Shown: positions 35,704 to 44,618 of the stretch, piece after piece
Position numbering within the stretch: position 1 is the first letter of the stretch
How the letters are laid out: every line of letters starts with the position of its first letter
Assembly: GCF_004342585.1 (NCBI RefSeq)
Contig: NZ_SLZQ01000011.1
Location: 1 to 64,000, forward strand
Origin: Paucimonas lemoignei
GTDB taxonomy: Bacteria; Pseudomonadota; Gammaproteobacteria; Burkholderiales; Burkholderiaceae_D
Length of the DNA stretch: 64,000 bases
Direction: 5' to 3'
Notes under the pieces: model-generated
Seen by the model: only the letters and a program-made list of their open reading frames with translations
What the model was told of the DNA's origin: nothing
Databases searched by the model: none
Program-made: the position numbers and the translations under genes

Positions 35704-36634
35704 ACTGATAAGTATCGTTACTCCGTGCTACAACGAAGAAGGCAATGTAGATGAGCTCTACCGACGCGTTGCCGATGTGATGGCGCAGCAGCCATATGAC
35801 TACGAACATATTTATATCGACAACTGCTCCACGGATGGCACCATCGAAAAGCTCAGAGCGCTGGCAGCGAAGGATAAACGCGTCAAGCTGATCATCAATG
35901 CCAGAAACTTCGGGCATATCAGGTCGCCTTATTATGGCTTGCTGCAGTCCCGTGGCGACGCGGCCATCCTGATTGCATCAGATTTGCAGGACCCGCCTGA
36001 AATGATCGCGGAATTCATCAAGAAATGGGAAGTGGGTTTTAAAACCGTTCTTGCGGTGAAGCCGGAAAGTCAGGAGTCTCCGCTGATGTTTTTTATTAGA
36101 AAAACGTACTATCGCTTTATTTCGCGAATCTCAGAAGTTCAGCTGATCAAAAACGCTACTGGGGCAGGCCTTTTCGACCGCATAGTTATTGAAATCCTGA
36201 GAAAAATAGAAGACCCATATCCCTATTTTCGGGGGCTGTTATGCGAGATAGGGTTTCCGATCGCCACCGTACCTTTTAAGCAGCCACGGCGGCAACGCGG
36301 AGTAACAAAAAATAATTTCTATACGCTTTACGACATCGCGATGCTGGGTATTACGAACCATTCCAAGGTTCCCATGCGAATAATGGCGATGTGCGGATTT
36401 TTGCTGTCTATTCTCAGCTTAACGACCGCTTTCGGGTTTTTGATTGCCAAACTTGTTTTTTGGGATCAGTTTCAAATGGGCACCGCGCCGATGTTGATTG
36501 GATTGTTCTTTTTCGGTGGCGTTCAGATATCTTTTATTGGATTACTGGGAGAGTATATCGGGTCAATTCATACTCAAGTCAGAAATATGCCCTTAGTTGT
36601 AGAGCTGGAAAGAATCAATTTTGATCAGACTTAA
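35696..36634 (+). CDS. gtrB: GtrB-like GT2 glycosyltransferase loading sugar on undecaprenyl phosphate
   Basis: 312 residues. The GT2 domain starts ISIVTPCYNEEGNVDELY, has the metal-binding SDLQDPPE near residue 97, and ends with two C-terminal membrane segments (about residues 225-250 and 260-285), the arrangement of GtrB/DPM1-type enzymes. It should transfer a nucleotide-activated sugar to undecaprenyl phosphate. Being last in the CDP-sugar operon, a CDP-sugar donor is plausible, whereas classic GtrB uses UDP-glucose. This is the final gene of the 36-kb polysaccharide run. Confidence 0.88.
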   Translation: MAKLISIVTPCYNEEGNVDELYRRVADVMAQQPYDYEHIYIDNCSTDGTIEKLRALAAKDKRVKLIINARNFGHIRSPYYGLLQSRGDAAILIASDLQDPPEMIAEFIKKWEVGFKTVLAVKPESQESPLMFFIRKTYYRFISRISEVQLIKNATGAGLFDRIVIEILRKIEDPYPYFRGLLCEIGFPIATVPFKQPRRQRGVTKNNFYTLYDIAMLGITNHSKVPMRIMAMCGFLLSILSLTTAFGFLIAKLVFWDQFQMGTAPMLIGLFFFGGVQISFIGLLGEYIGSIHTQVRNMPLVVELERINFDQT

Positions 36635-37199
36635 AATTTATGCATAGTGAAGAATGACCTGATCAGCAGCATGGCAAAAGGCAGTATTGTGACCGATGAT
36701 GGTGCCCATAGGCTTGGCGTTATTGGTGCTGGCGAAGTAAATAGAGTTTACTAAACAAGCACGTTCTACTCCGCGGTGTAAATTAAGGAGTTGTGGAAGT
36801 CCTTACCAAGAATTGGAAAGAGTCTGCAAGAAAAGCCTTTGGTGGCGGTTATACATAAATGAAGCAGAGGCAACTTATTGACAGCGGAAGGAATTTAAGC
36901 CGAACAGCTATTTCTTTGCTAGCTCAACTAATCCCGATTCGATATGTCTTAATTTAATAGAAGCTGTCAAGAGGCAGAGTTTTAACTGGTATATATCGAA
37001 TGCTTGCAAACTAATAGCATTCGCAATGCGCTTTCACAAGAAAATTCTGCACGAGCTTTGTAAATTTGGGGGCAGATTTGGCCTTAAAATCTACTAGGCC
37101 GTAGAAGCAAAATTATAGGACGAACTAATTGATGCGAGAGAATAAAAGAACCATAAAATCACTGCATCGAAATACGTGAATTTTTTCAAGAAGAGTAAC
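36635..37199. other. Gene-poor boundary of the polysaccharide locus
   Basis: About 565 bp of AT-rich sequence with many stops in all frames. It contains a 27-codon open frame from the ATG at 36671 and another short open stretch ending near 36857, neither recognisable. The region looks like decayed DNA between the polysaccharide island and GC-rich chromosome. No clear terminator hairpin with a T-run is visible after the gtrB stop. Confidence 0.5.
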
Positions 37200-37583
37200 A
37201 TGAACCTCGAAAAAGTCATCTTCGCCTTCTTCATCGTCCTAGCCGCCACCCTCAACTTTGGCTTTTTCATCGGCGACATCGAGCGTCCTGAACTCCATAA
37301 TATCTACGAACTGTTCGCCGCCATCGTCATTAACATGATCGCTACTGTGCTCAAGTTCGGCGATCGCACGCAAATCGGCGCCGTGCACCTTTCCACCAGC
37401 CTGGTGGCCGACCTGCAGCTGATCGCCGCTGCGGTGACCTGGGCCACGGCCGTGCATATCAGCGGCACAGGCATGACGCCGGCAGTGACGGCGAGCGTCG
37501 TCTCCCTGTCCGGCGGTGCGCTGCTTGCCAATATCATCTCGCTCACCATACTCGTCGTGGAAACGGTGATGATGCGGCGCTAG
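37200..37583 (+). CDS. DUF6394-type small membrane protein
   Basis: 127 residues from the ATG at 37200, preceded by AAGAG; an earlier in-frame codon at 37176 adds eight unlikely residues. There are three or four membrane segments, with the conserved GFFIGDIERPELHNIYELFA stretch and a well-conserved central LKFGDRTQIGAVHLSTSLVAD. It is followed after one base by the potassium channel gene, so the two form an operon. The family's function is unknown; the pairing suggests a role with ion transport. Confidence 0.85.
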   Translation: MNLEKVIFAFFIVLAATLNFGFFIGDIERPELHNIYELFAAIVINMIATVLKFGDRTQIGAVHLSTSLVADLQLIAAAVTWATAVHISGTGMTPAVTASVVSLSGGALLANIISLTILVVETVMMRR

Positions 37584-37584
37584 C

Positions 37585-39282
37585 ATGAACAGCGTCTTTT
37601 TCCTGGTCTTGCGGCGCATGCGGGCGCCGTTGATTGCTCTGATCGTGGTCTATGCGGTCTCGGTGTTGGGATTGACGCTGGTGCCAGGCATGAATGCCGA
37701 TGGCACGAAGGCCGCGCCGCTGAGCTTTTTTCATGCCTTTTATTTCATCAGCTTTACCGCCACCACCATCGGCTTTGGCGAAATTCCGACGACATTCTCC
37801 AATGCGCAGCGCCTGTGGGTAACGGCCTGCATCTACATGACAGTGGTGGCCTGGTCGTATGCCATTCTGACCTTGCTGGCGCTGGTGCAGGACAAGGCAT
37901 TCCAGCATACCTTGGTGGCGTCCCGTTTCGCGCGGCGTGTGAAGCGCATGCACGCGCCGTTTTATCTGGTATGCGGATGCGGCGAGACAGGCAGCCTGAT
38001 TTGCCGCGCATTGGATGTTCTAGGCTTTGATTTCGTCATTCTCGAAAAAGACGAGCAACGGGTAGAAGAGCTCGATCTCGAAGACTTCAAGACGAACGAT
38101 CCCGCACTGGCTGCTGACGCCAGTGCCAGCGTGAATCTGCAAATGGCCGGGCTGCGTCATCGTTATTGCAAGGGCGTGCTGGCTGTCACGAATGATGAAG
38201 AATGCAATCTCGCTATCGCCGTCAATGCCCGGCTGCTGAATCCGAGCATTCCCGTTCTGGCACGTGTGCGCAGCCCCGTCGTTGCCGGCAGCATGGCGTC
38301 GTTCGGTACGCACCATATCGTCAACGCTTATGAGCGTTTTGCCGAATATTTGGCGCTGGCCGTGTCGTCGCCGGAATGCTTCCGGCTCATCGAAATTCTG
38401 ACCGGTTTGCCTGGCACCACTTTGCCGCAGGCGCATCGACCGCCGCACGGGCGATGGATTGTTTGCGGCTACGGCTTGTTTGGCCAATCGATTGCGCGTT
38501 ACCTGTCGCTGCCCGGAATTGAGCTGACGGTAATCGATCCGGAAGGGGAAGGGCCTGCTGACGTCAAGTCGGTGCGCGGCATCGGCACTGAAGCCAGCGT
38601 GCTGGAAGCCGCCGGCATCATGGGTGCGCATGGGATAGTCGCCGGAAGTCCAAACGATATCAACAATCTGTCGATCGCGATGATGGCGAGGAAGCTTAAC
38701 CCGGACATCTTTGTGGTGGCGCGCCAAAATCATGCGGCCCATGATTTGCTGTTCGATACCTTTCGCGCCGATTTCAGCATGGTGCATACACGCATCGTCG
38801 CGCAGGAATGCATTTCCGTAATCACTACGCCGCTGCTGTCGCGCTTTCTTGCTGCGGTCCGACATCGCGATGAAGAATGGAGCAAGGCGCTCGTCTCGCG
38901 CCTGGAGTCGCTATGCAAGGGGCATGTGCCGCAAGTCTGGGATGTCCGACTCAATGCGCTGGATGCCGTCGCAGTCCATAAAGCTTTGCTTGGCGGGCAG
39001 CCAATCGATATCGGCTTGCTCACGCGTGACAATGCCGACCGTGACAGCGCCTTGCCGGTGATCGTCTTGATGGTGGAGCGCGACGGTGAAACGGTGCTGT
39101 TGCCTGACGATGATTTCCAGCTCCGGGCGGAGGATGCCATTCTGCTTGCGGGAATCCATTCCGCTCGCTCGATGCTGAAGCTCACCCTGAGCAATGCCAA
39201 TGTGCTGCACTATATTCTTACTGGCGAAAGTCGTGAGCGTGGCTGGGTATGGCGTGCGCTGTTTTCCCGGCGTGACGATTAA
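37585..39282 (+). CDS. Two-RCK potassium channel
   Basis: 565 residues. Two membrane helices (about 14-33 and 75-97) flank a pore loop with the selectivity filter TTIGFGE at about residues 60-66. A first RCK/TrkA-N domain follows (VCGCGETGSLICRAL near residue 128), then a second (VCGYGLFGQSIARYL near residue 293), and a TrkA-C-like end. This is the architecture of ligand-gated bacterial K+ channels in the inner membrane. The first RCK glycine motif is GCGETG, near the NAD-type GxGxxG. The gene ends in a 4-bp convergent overlap with the hydrolase on the other strand. Confidence 0.92.
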   Translation: MNSVFFLVLRRMRAPLIALIVVYAVSVLGLTLVPGMNADGTKAAPLSFFHAFYFISFTATTIGFGEIPTTFSNAQRLWVTACIYMTVVAWSYAILTLLALVQDKAFQHTLVASRFARRVKRMHAPFYLVCGCGETGSLICRALDVLGFDFVILEKDEQRVEELDLEDFKTNDPALAADASASVNLQMAGLRHRYCKGVLAVTNDEECNLAIAVNARLLNPSIPVLARVRSPVVAGSMASFGTHHIVNAYERFAEYLALAVSSPECFRLIEILTGLPGTTLPQAHRPPHGRWIVCGYGLFGQSIARYLSLPGIELTVIDPEGEGPADVKSVRGIGTEASVLEAAGIMGAHGIVAGSPNDINNLSIAMMARKLNPDIFVVARQNHAAHDLLFDTFRADFSMVHTRIVAQECISVITTPLLSRFLAAVRHRDEEWSKALVSRLESLCKGHVPQVWDVRLNALDAVAVHKALLGGQPIDIGLLTRDNADRDSALPVIVLMVERDGETVLLPDDDFQLRAEDAILLAGIHSARSMLKLTLSNANVLHYILTGESRERGWVWRALFSRRDD

Positions 39283-39893
39283 GCGTTTCGGTAACCTGCC
39301 CGCTGCAGTCGCTTGTTCTCCACCTTCCGGATCGCGCGTCGTATCGTCGCCAGCGTCGCTTCATGCTGCAGCACTTCGAAATGATTCGATTCCACTTCGA
39401 CCAGCCTGATATCGTCACGTTGGCGCATTGACGCCAGGGTCACGACGCCATCATTGGCCGCAGCCATGAGCGGGGAATGGCCTGTCGTGCTGACGATATT
39501 CGTCCAGGGGCAGGAAAGCGCGAACTGCTTGCTGCGGATGATCGGTGTGCTGCGCGGGTGGATATCCCGATACACCTTATTGAACGGCATCATATATAAC
39601 AGCAGTTCGGCCGCTTCGCTGCCGCCATAGGGCGTGCTGATCGTGACGGCGCCGATGACGCGCGATTGCAATTCTTCCGCAAGGTGCAGCGCGTGAAGGC
39701 CGCCCAGGGAATGGGCAATAAAGAAAATATCGCCGATGCCGTCGAGTTGCTGCAGCATGTCGCGATGATTGGCGTCGAAACCATTCTCGCTGTCGTATTC
39801 GATAAAGCTTTGCTGGTAATCCTGAAGCTTGGATGACAGGAAGGTGAAGCTTTTGGCGGTAGCACGATGGCCATGTATGAATACGATATGCAT
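39279..39893 (-). CDS. Alpha/beta hydrolase
   Basis: 204 residues, shorter than most of the fold. The oxyanion region is FIHGHRAT at the start, the nucleophile elbow is AHSLGG (first Gly replaced by Ala), and a likely catalytic His is in ESNHFEVL near the C-terminus. An Asp in the AANDGVVT stretch completes a triad. AGAGGG just upstream is a good ribosome-binding site. There is no signal peptide, so it should be cytoplasmic. Substrate unknown; a lipase/esterase-like role is the generic guess. Confidence 0.82.
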   Translation of the reverse strand: MHIVFIHGHRATAKSFTFLSSKLQDYQQSFIEYDSENGFDANHRDMLQQLDGIGDIFFIAHSLGGLHALHLAEELQSRVIGAVTISTPYGGSEAAELLLYMMPFNKVYRDIHPRSTPIIRSKQFALSCPWTNIVSTTGHSPLMAAANDGVVTLASMRQRDDIRLVEVESNHFEVLQHEATLATIRRAIRKVENKRLQRAGYRNA

Positions 39894-40362
39894 CTTGCCC
39901 TCTTTTTTGTTGCTGCCGTCGGGCCGCTGTAACAGCCCGACGACGTTAACGTGGAATACTCGATAAGTATCGCTCTACGTTATGCTGCATCGCAGTGCGA
40001 TGCCAATCACGCTTCGTTATATCGGATATGCGCCTGACGCATGACTCGCCGGGCATGCCGTATTCATTCCTCCCGTTGACAACCAGAATGTGGTCGAACA
40101 TCGGTGGTGCGCGTCTGCACCATGCTTGGCCGCATTATGGTGCAAGCCCGCTCCCATTCGATGCATGGCTCCGCCAAGATGCGCCCTGTTCAAGGCGAAA
40201 TGCACAAAAACCGTATAAAGAACAGGAAGTTATGCCGCCACGAATCAGGCAGGCCCGCTTTTTGCTCAACCCTAGTGCGATCCGCTTTAGGGCGGTGCAT
40301 CCGTCAATCCGACTACAGCACATTTGTTATCAAGCCGCCGATCGCGGCTAAAGGGGGAAGTT
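39894..40362. other. Intergenic region between divergent hydrolase and FNT genes
   Basis: About 470 bp without a convincing gene; the open frames across it are interrupted or are extensions of the FNT gene's shadow frame. A hairpin with an 8-bp stem (CGTCGGGC and its complement) lies at 39917-39942 just upstream of the hydrolase. Promoters of both genes should lie here, but no strong -35/-10 pair stands out. Confidence 0.5.
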
Positions 40363-41175
40363 ATGGCTTATCTAATGCCTTCAGAATTCGTCACCAAAAT
40401 GGTGGACGCCGGCGAATCCAAAATTTATATGGCAACCAGGGATGCCTTGATTCGCGCATATATGGCCGGGGCAATCCTGGCGCTGGCGGCGGTCTTTGCC
40501 GTGACCGTCAATGTCCAGACTGGCCAGCCGCTGCTTGGCGCCATCTTATTCCCGGTCGGCTTTTGCATACTTTATCTGCTCGGTTTCGATTTGCTGACGG
40601 GCGTATTCGTCCTGACGCCGCTGGCTTGGCTGGACCGGCGTCCGGGCGTCACCATCCCCGCGATATTGAAGCATTGGGGTGTCGTCTTCCTCGGCAATTT
40701 TGGCGGCGCGTTCACGGTCGCGGTCCTGATGGCGATTATTTTCACGAATGGCTTTTCGACCGAGCCCAACAAGGTGGGCCATGCCATTGGCATCATCGGC
40801 GAAAGCCGCACCCTGGGCTATGCGCAATTCGGCGCGGCGGGCATGCTGACCCTGTTCGTGCGCGGCATGCTGTGCAACTGGATGGTGTCGACCGGCGTGG
40901 TGGGCGCGATGATTTCCACGACAGTGACGGGTAAGGTGCTCGCGATGTGGATGCCGATCATGGTGTTCTTCTACATGACCTTCGAACATTCCGTGGTCAA
41001 CATGTTCCTGTTCCCGTCCGGCCTGCTCCTGGGTGGCCACTTCTCGCTGATGGATTACCTGATCTGGAACGAGATCCCGACGGTGCTGGGTAATCTGGTT
41101 GGCGGCCTGACCTTCACCGGCCTGACCTTGTACACCACGCATGTGAAGACCGCGCCCAAGCGTTCCTTCAACTAA
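40363..41175 (+). CDS. Formate/nitrite transporter (FNT) family channel
   Basis: 270 residues from the ATG at 40363 with a strong AAGGGGGAAG ribosome-binding site. Six membrane segments; the FNT signature region is visible as LGNFGGAFTVAV and, in the second half, RGMLCNWMVSTG, with NMFLFPSGL near the end. FNT proteins move formate, nitrite or hydrosulfide across the inner membrane. It is followed by a strong hairpin and then a PP2C/kinase fusion gene, an arrangement that links transport and phospho-signalling. Which anion it prefers (NirC- or FocA-like) is not clear from the sequence. Confidence 0.92.
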   Translation: MAYLMPSEFVTKMVDAGESKIYMATRDALIRAYMAGAILALAAVFAVTVNVQTGQPLLGAILFPVGFCILYLLGFDLLTGVFVLTPLAWLDRRPGVTIPAILKHWGVVFLGNFGGAFTVAVLMAIIFTNGFSTEPNKVGHAIGIIGESRTLGYAQFGAAGMLTLFVRGMLCNWMVSTGVVGAMISTTVTGKVLAMWMPIMVFFYMTFEHSVVNMFLFPSGLLLGGHFSLMDYLIWNEIPTVLGNLVGGLTFTGLTLYTTHVKTAPKRSFN

Positions 41176-41190
41176 TCCACGCAACAATTG

Positions 41191-41224
41191 ACGCGCCCCG
41201 GTCCCGACTGGTGCCGGGGCGCGT
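41191..41224 (+). terminator. Hairpin between FNT and PP2C/kinase genes
   Basis: An 11-bp perfect GC-rich stem (41191-41201 with 41214-41224) and a 12-nt loop, 15 nt after the FNT stop. Only a short GTTTG follows, so it may be a weak terminator or attenuator rather than a full stop; the next gene begins at 41240 with no separate promoter seen. Confidence 0.55.
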
Positions 41225-41239
41225 TTGCATCAGTCTAAG

Positions 41240-42973
41240 ATGGCCCATCAACTCACGATTTCCATCGGCCAGTATTCCGACAAGGGACGCAAGGACACCA
41301 ACCAGGATTTTCATGGCGCGTATCTGCCAAGGGAGCCGCACCTGAGCACGAAAGGCATTGCCATTGCGCTGGCCGACGGCATCAGCAGCAGTGATGTCAG
41401 CCACATTGCCAGCCAGTCTGCGGTGAAGTCCTTCCTGGATGATTACTATTGCACCTCGGATGCCTGGTCGGTCAAGACCTCTGTCGAGCGCGTGCTGGCA
41501 GCAACCAATTCCTGGCTGTATTCGCAAACCCAGCAGAGCCAGGGACGCTATGACAAGGACCGCGGCTATGTCTGCACCTTGAGCGCCATGGTGATCAAGT
41601 CCACCACTGCTCATCTCTTCCATGTCGGCGACGCGCGGATTTACCGGGTCCATCCCCAGTCTCTCGAACAATTGACCAGCGACCATCGGGTCTGGGTATC
41701 GCCGGAGCGCAGTTACCTGAGCCGCGCGCTCGGCATCGATAGCCGGCTCGATATCGATTACCGCAACTTCGCGATTGAACGGGGCGATATCTTTTTGCTT
41801 GCCACCGACGGCGTCTATGAATTCATTGAAGCCGATGGCATCGACGGCATCATCCGGGCATGCGCAGACGACCTGGACCTGGCTGCCAAACGGATCGTCG
41901 AGCAAGCGCTCGCGCATGGCAGCGGCGACAATCTCACCGTACAGATCGTCAGGATCGATGCGCTGCCTCGCCCGCAAGTCAATGAAATATGCCGGCAGAT
42001 GTCCGAGCTGCCTTTTCCGCCCGTGCTGCAGGCGCGCATGGAATTCGATGGTTACCGGATTGTCAGGGAAGTGCGCTCCAGCAGCCGCAGTCATATTTAC
42101 CTGGCGACGGATGGCGACACGCGCGAAAGCGTCATCCTCAAAGTCCCGGCCATCGATGCCCAGAATGATCCGGCGCATATCGAACGCTTCCTGATGGAAG
42201 AGTGGGTGGCCCGCCGCATCGATAGCGCCCATGTATTGAAGCCATGCGCATCGGTCAGGGCGCGCAACTTCATCTACCTGGCGACTGAATTTGTCGATGG
42301 CCAGACCCTGGGGCAGTGGATGATCGACCATCCGCGGCCAAGCCTCGAAGCGGTGCGCGGCATGGTCGATCAGGTGGCCAAGGGCTTGCGCGCATTTCAC
42401 CGGCTCGAAATGCTGCATCAGGATATCCGGCCAGACAATGTCATGATCGACGGTACCGGCACGATGAAGATCATCGACTTCGGCTCGGTCCATGTCGCCG
42501 GCATCGCCGAAGCGGCCAGGTCGGCAGCGCCGAATTACCCGCTGGGCGCGGCGCATTACGCCGCCCCGGAATATTTCCTAGGCGAAGAAGGCTCGGTCCA
42601 TTCGGATATCTATTCACTCGGCGTACTGACTTATCAAATGCTGACGGGCCGGCTGCCGTATGGAAGCGAAGTGCCGAAGATCCGTTCGGCGGCGGCGCAA
42701 AAAAAGCTGGCCTATCATCCGGCGCGCTTGTACGAGCGCAGCATTCCCGCCTGGGTGGATGAAGCTATCAGGAAAGCCGTGCATCCGCTTCCCCACAAGC
42801 GCTACGAGGATGTGGCGGAGTTCGTCTTCGACCTGCACCATCCGAACAAGGCTTTTCTTGCCAAAGCGCGTCCGCCGCTGATCGAGCGCGACCCGGTGGT
42901 TTTCTGGAAAAGTGTTTCCGCCATGCTGCTCATGGTCATTCTATTGTTAGGCATGCAGCTGGCCGCCAGATGA
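41240..42973 (+). CDS. PP2C-type phosphatase / Ser-Thr kinase fusion with C-terminal membrane anchor
   Basis: 577 residues from the ATG at 41240; the TTG at 41225 touches the preceding hairpin. Residues 1 to about 245 are a PP2C phosphatase with metal-binding motifs KDTNQD, ADGISSS, GDARIY and GDNLT. Residues about 265-540 form a Hanks-type kinase with VILKVP (Lys), LHQDIRPDNVMID as a variant catalytic loop (HQD in place of HRD) and IIDFGSV. A membrane helix (about 553-573) ends the protein, so both enzymes face the cytoplasm. Such fusions occur beside nitrate/nitrite transporters in proteobacteria, and the FNT channel here is a candidate target. Confidence 0.92.
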   Translation: MAHQLTISIGQYSDKGRKDTNQDFHGAYLPREPHLSTKGIAIALADGISSSDVSHIASQSAVKSFLDDYYCTSDAWSVKTSVERVLAATNSWLYSQTQQSQGRYDKDRGYVCTLSAMVIKSTTAHLFHVGDARIYRVHPQSLEQLTSDHRVWVSPERSYLSRALGIDSRLDIDYRNFAIERGDIFLLATDGVYEFIEADGIDGIIRACADDLDLAAKRIVEQALAHGSGDNLTVQIVRIDALPRPQVNEICRQMSELPFPPVLQARMEFDGYRIVREVRSSSRSHIYLATDGDTRESVILKVPAIDAQNDPAHIERFLMEEWVARRIDSAHVLKPCASVRARNFIYLATEFVDGQTLGQWMIDHPRPSLEAVRGMVDQVAKGLRAFHRLEMLHQDIRPDNVMIDGTGTMKIIDFGSVHVAGIAEAARSAAPNYPLGAAHYAAPEYFLGEEGSVHSDIYSLGVLTYQMLTGRLPYGSEVPKIRSAAAQKKLAYHPARLYERSIPAWVDEAIRKAVHPLPHKRYEDVAEFVFDLHHPNKAFLAKARPPLIERDPVVFWKSVSAMLLMVILLLGMQLAAR

Positions 42974-43189
42974 TGCAAATCGTCAGCGGTATTCGTGCGC
43001 GATCCTATAAACAGCGGTGTGCCGGCTTTCGGGCTCCAAGCACGACGGCAGCCACCTTGACGGTAGCCCATCGATGGCCCCCTTTATTGCGCGTTAAATA
43101 ATTTTGCGGCAACATGCCAAAAGCGCGGTAATGGCTGACACTGCCTTGCAGCCGGCAACGCCACAACAATATGATCAGGGGAATGCGGC

Positions 43190-43996
43190 ATGGATTTCAG
43201 CAATCGACGTACATATCAACGGCGGCCCATCACGGCGCAGGGCTGGATTGCGGCAAGCGGCAGCGACGATTGGCACCCGATCAGCACGGTCGATGTCTCC
43301 AAGGGCGGCTTTGGTTTTCTCAGCCGCGAAAAGCTTGAAGTAGAGTCGATTCGCCAGTTTCGATTGCAATTGCCGAACGAAGATGGCGTCATGCATGTGA
43401 TCGGCCGGATCGCGCATTGCATCGAGCTCGAAGGAATCGGCACCTACCGCGTCGGCGTGCAAGCCACCAGCGTGAATATCATCGATGTCGAAACCTTGCT
43501 GGCACGCCCGGCCTCGCCCGAGCCTGATCCCAGGCTCGACCTCACCTTCACGCGCACCATCGATGTGCCCCGCGAGCATGTATGGGCCGCCTGGACCCGG
43601 CCGGAATACATCAAGCAATGGTTCACGCCCGCGCCCTGGCGTACCGTGGATTGCGAAATCGACCTGCGCCCGGGTGGCGCCTTCCGCACCGTGATGGAGT
43701 CGCCGGACGGCCAGCAATTTCCCAATGTCGGCGTCTACCTGGAAATCGTCGACAATGAAAAGCTGGTTTGGACCAATGCCATGACGCCGGGCTGGCGTCC
43801 TGCCAACATCGACGGCGACAATGATTTTGCATTTACCGCCATGATCGAGCTGGAGTCTAAGGGCGAGGAAACGGTCTATACCGCGACCGTCATCCATCGC
43901 GACGAGGAAGGCCGCAAGCGGCACGAGGCAATGGGATTTTACGAAGGTTGGGGCGCGGCGCTGGATCAGTTGGTGGCGCTCGCCAGGACCATGTAA
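43190..43996 (+). CDS. PilZ - AHSA1/SRPBCC domain fusion
   Basis: 268 residues with an AGGGG ribosome-binding site nine bases before the ATG. Residues 1 to about 105 are PilZ-like: an RRTYQRR stretch at residues 6-12 fits the RxxxR c-di-GMP motif, and DVSKGGFGF near residue 36 fits the D/NxSxxG motif. Residues about 118-268 are an AHSA1/SRPBCC hydrophobic-ligand domain with [26 protein letters not shown] and [12 protein letters not shown]. This combination is not one I know as standard. It could couple the second messenger c-di-GMP to binding of a small hydrophobic ligand. It is the first gene of an apparent three-gene operon. Confidence 0.85.
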   Translation: MDFSNRRTYQRRPITAQGWIAASGSDDWHPISTVDVSKGGFGFLSREKLEVESIRQFRLQLPNEDGVMHVIGRIAHCIELEGIGTYRVGVQATSVNIIDVETLLARPASPEPDPRLDLTFTRTIDVPREHVWAAWTRPEYIKQWFTPAPWRTVDCEIDLRPGGAFRTVMESPDGQQFPNVGVYLEIVDNEKLVWTNAMTPGWRPANIDGDNDFAFTAMIELESKGEETVYTATVIHRDEEGRKRHEAMGFYEGWGAALDQLVALARTM

Positions 43997-44018
43997 AGAA
44001 TTGGCAGCGGGAGCATGA

Positions 44019-44618
44019 ATGGAAACGCCGGAGAGTATTCATGAATTCTGGTTCGGCACCGAGACTGACGATGCCGCGGTAGCAGCGGCAAAGACGAAGC
44101 TCTGGTGGGCCAAGGATGCGGCGACCGATGCGCTGATGCTGCAGCACTTCGGCGACACGCTGGCGCAGGCGGCAAGCGGGGCTCTCGACGACTGGGCTGC
44201 CACGCCGCGCGGGCGGCTGGCGCTGATTCTGCTCACCGACCAGTTTGCGCGCAATATGTACCGCAATACCGCGCAATCCTTTGCCTACGATGCGCTGGCG
44301 CGAACTTGGTGCAAGGAAGGCCTGGCCATGGAGGTCGACCGCCAGTTGCGGCCAATCGAGCGCGTGTTTCTTTACATGCCGCTGGAGCATTCCGAGGACC
44401 TGGAGGACCAGAACCGCGCGGTGGCGCTGTTTGAGCGCCTGGTGCAGGAAGTGCCGCCCGAGCAGCGTACGACATTTGCGGGCTTTCATGATTTCGCCGT
44501 GCGCCATCGCGTCATCATCGAACGCTTCCACCGTTTCCCGCACCGTAACGCCATCCTCGGCCGGCCTTCTACCGACGAAGAATCTTCCTTCCTACAAGAG
44601 AAGGGTTCATCCTTTTAA
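44019..44618 (+). CDS. DUF924 family protein
   Basis: 199 residues. The start (SIHEFWFGTE) and LILLTDQFARNMYRNT, FLYMPLEHSEDLEDQ and FHDFAVRHR stretches are characteristic of DUF924, an all-helical family with TPR-like fold and unknown biochemical role. It begins 22 bp after the PilZ fusion gene and overlaps the CPBP gene (TAATG), which suggests co-translation. Cytoplasmic; no signal peptide. Confidence 0.93.
   Translation: METPESIHEFWFGTETDDAAVAAAKTKLWWAKDAATDALMLQHFGDTLAQAASGALDDWAATPRGRLALILLTDQFARNMYRNTAQSFAYDALARTWCKEGLAMEVDRQLRPIERVFLYMPLEHSEDLEDQNRAVALFERLVQEVPPEQRTTFAGFHDFAVRHRVIIERFHRFPHRNAILGRPSTDEESSFLQEKGSSF

Noticed and set aside
40330-40345. Possible FNR box before the FNT gene
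   Set aside because: TTGTTATCAA has the half-sites too close together compared with TTGAT-N4-ATCAA, so it is not a credible FNR site.
40104-40934. Long + strand open frame overlapping the FNT gene
   Set aside because: It runs in another frame over the FNT gene, which has six membrane segments, a strong ribosome-binding site and the family motifs. The other frame gives no family-like sequence.
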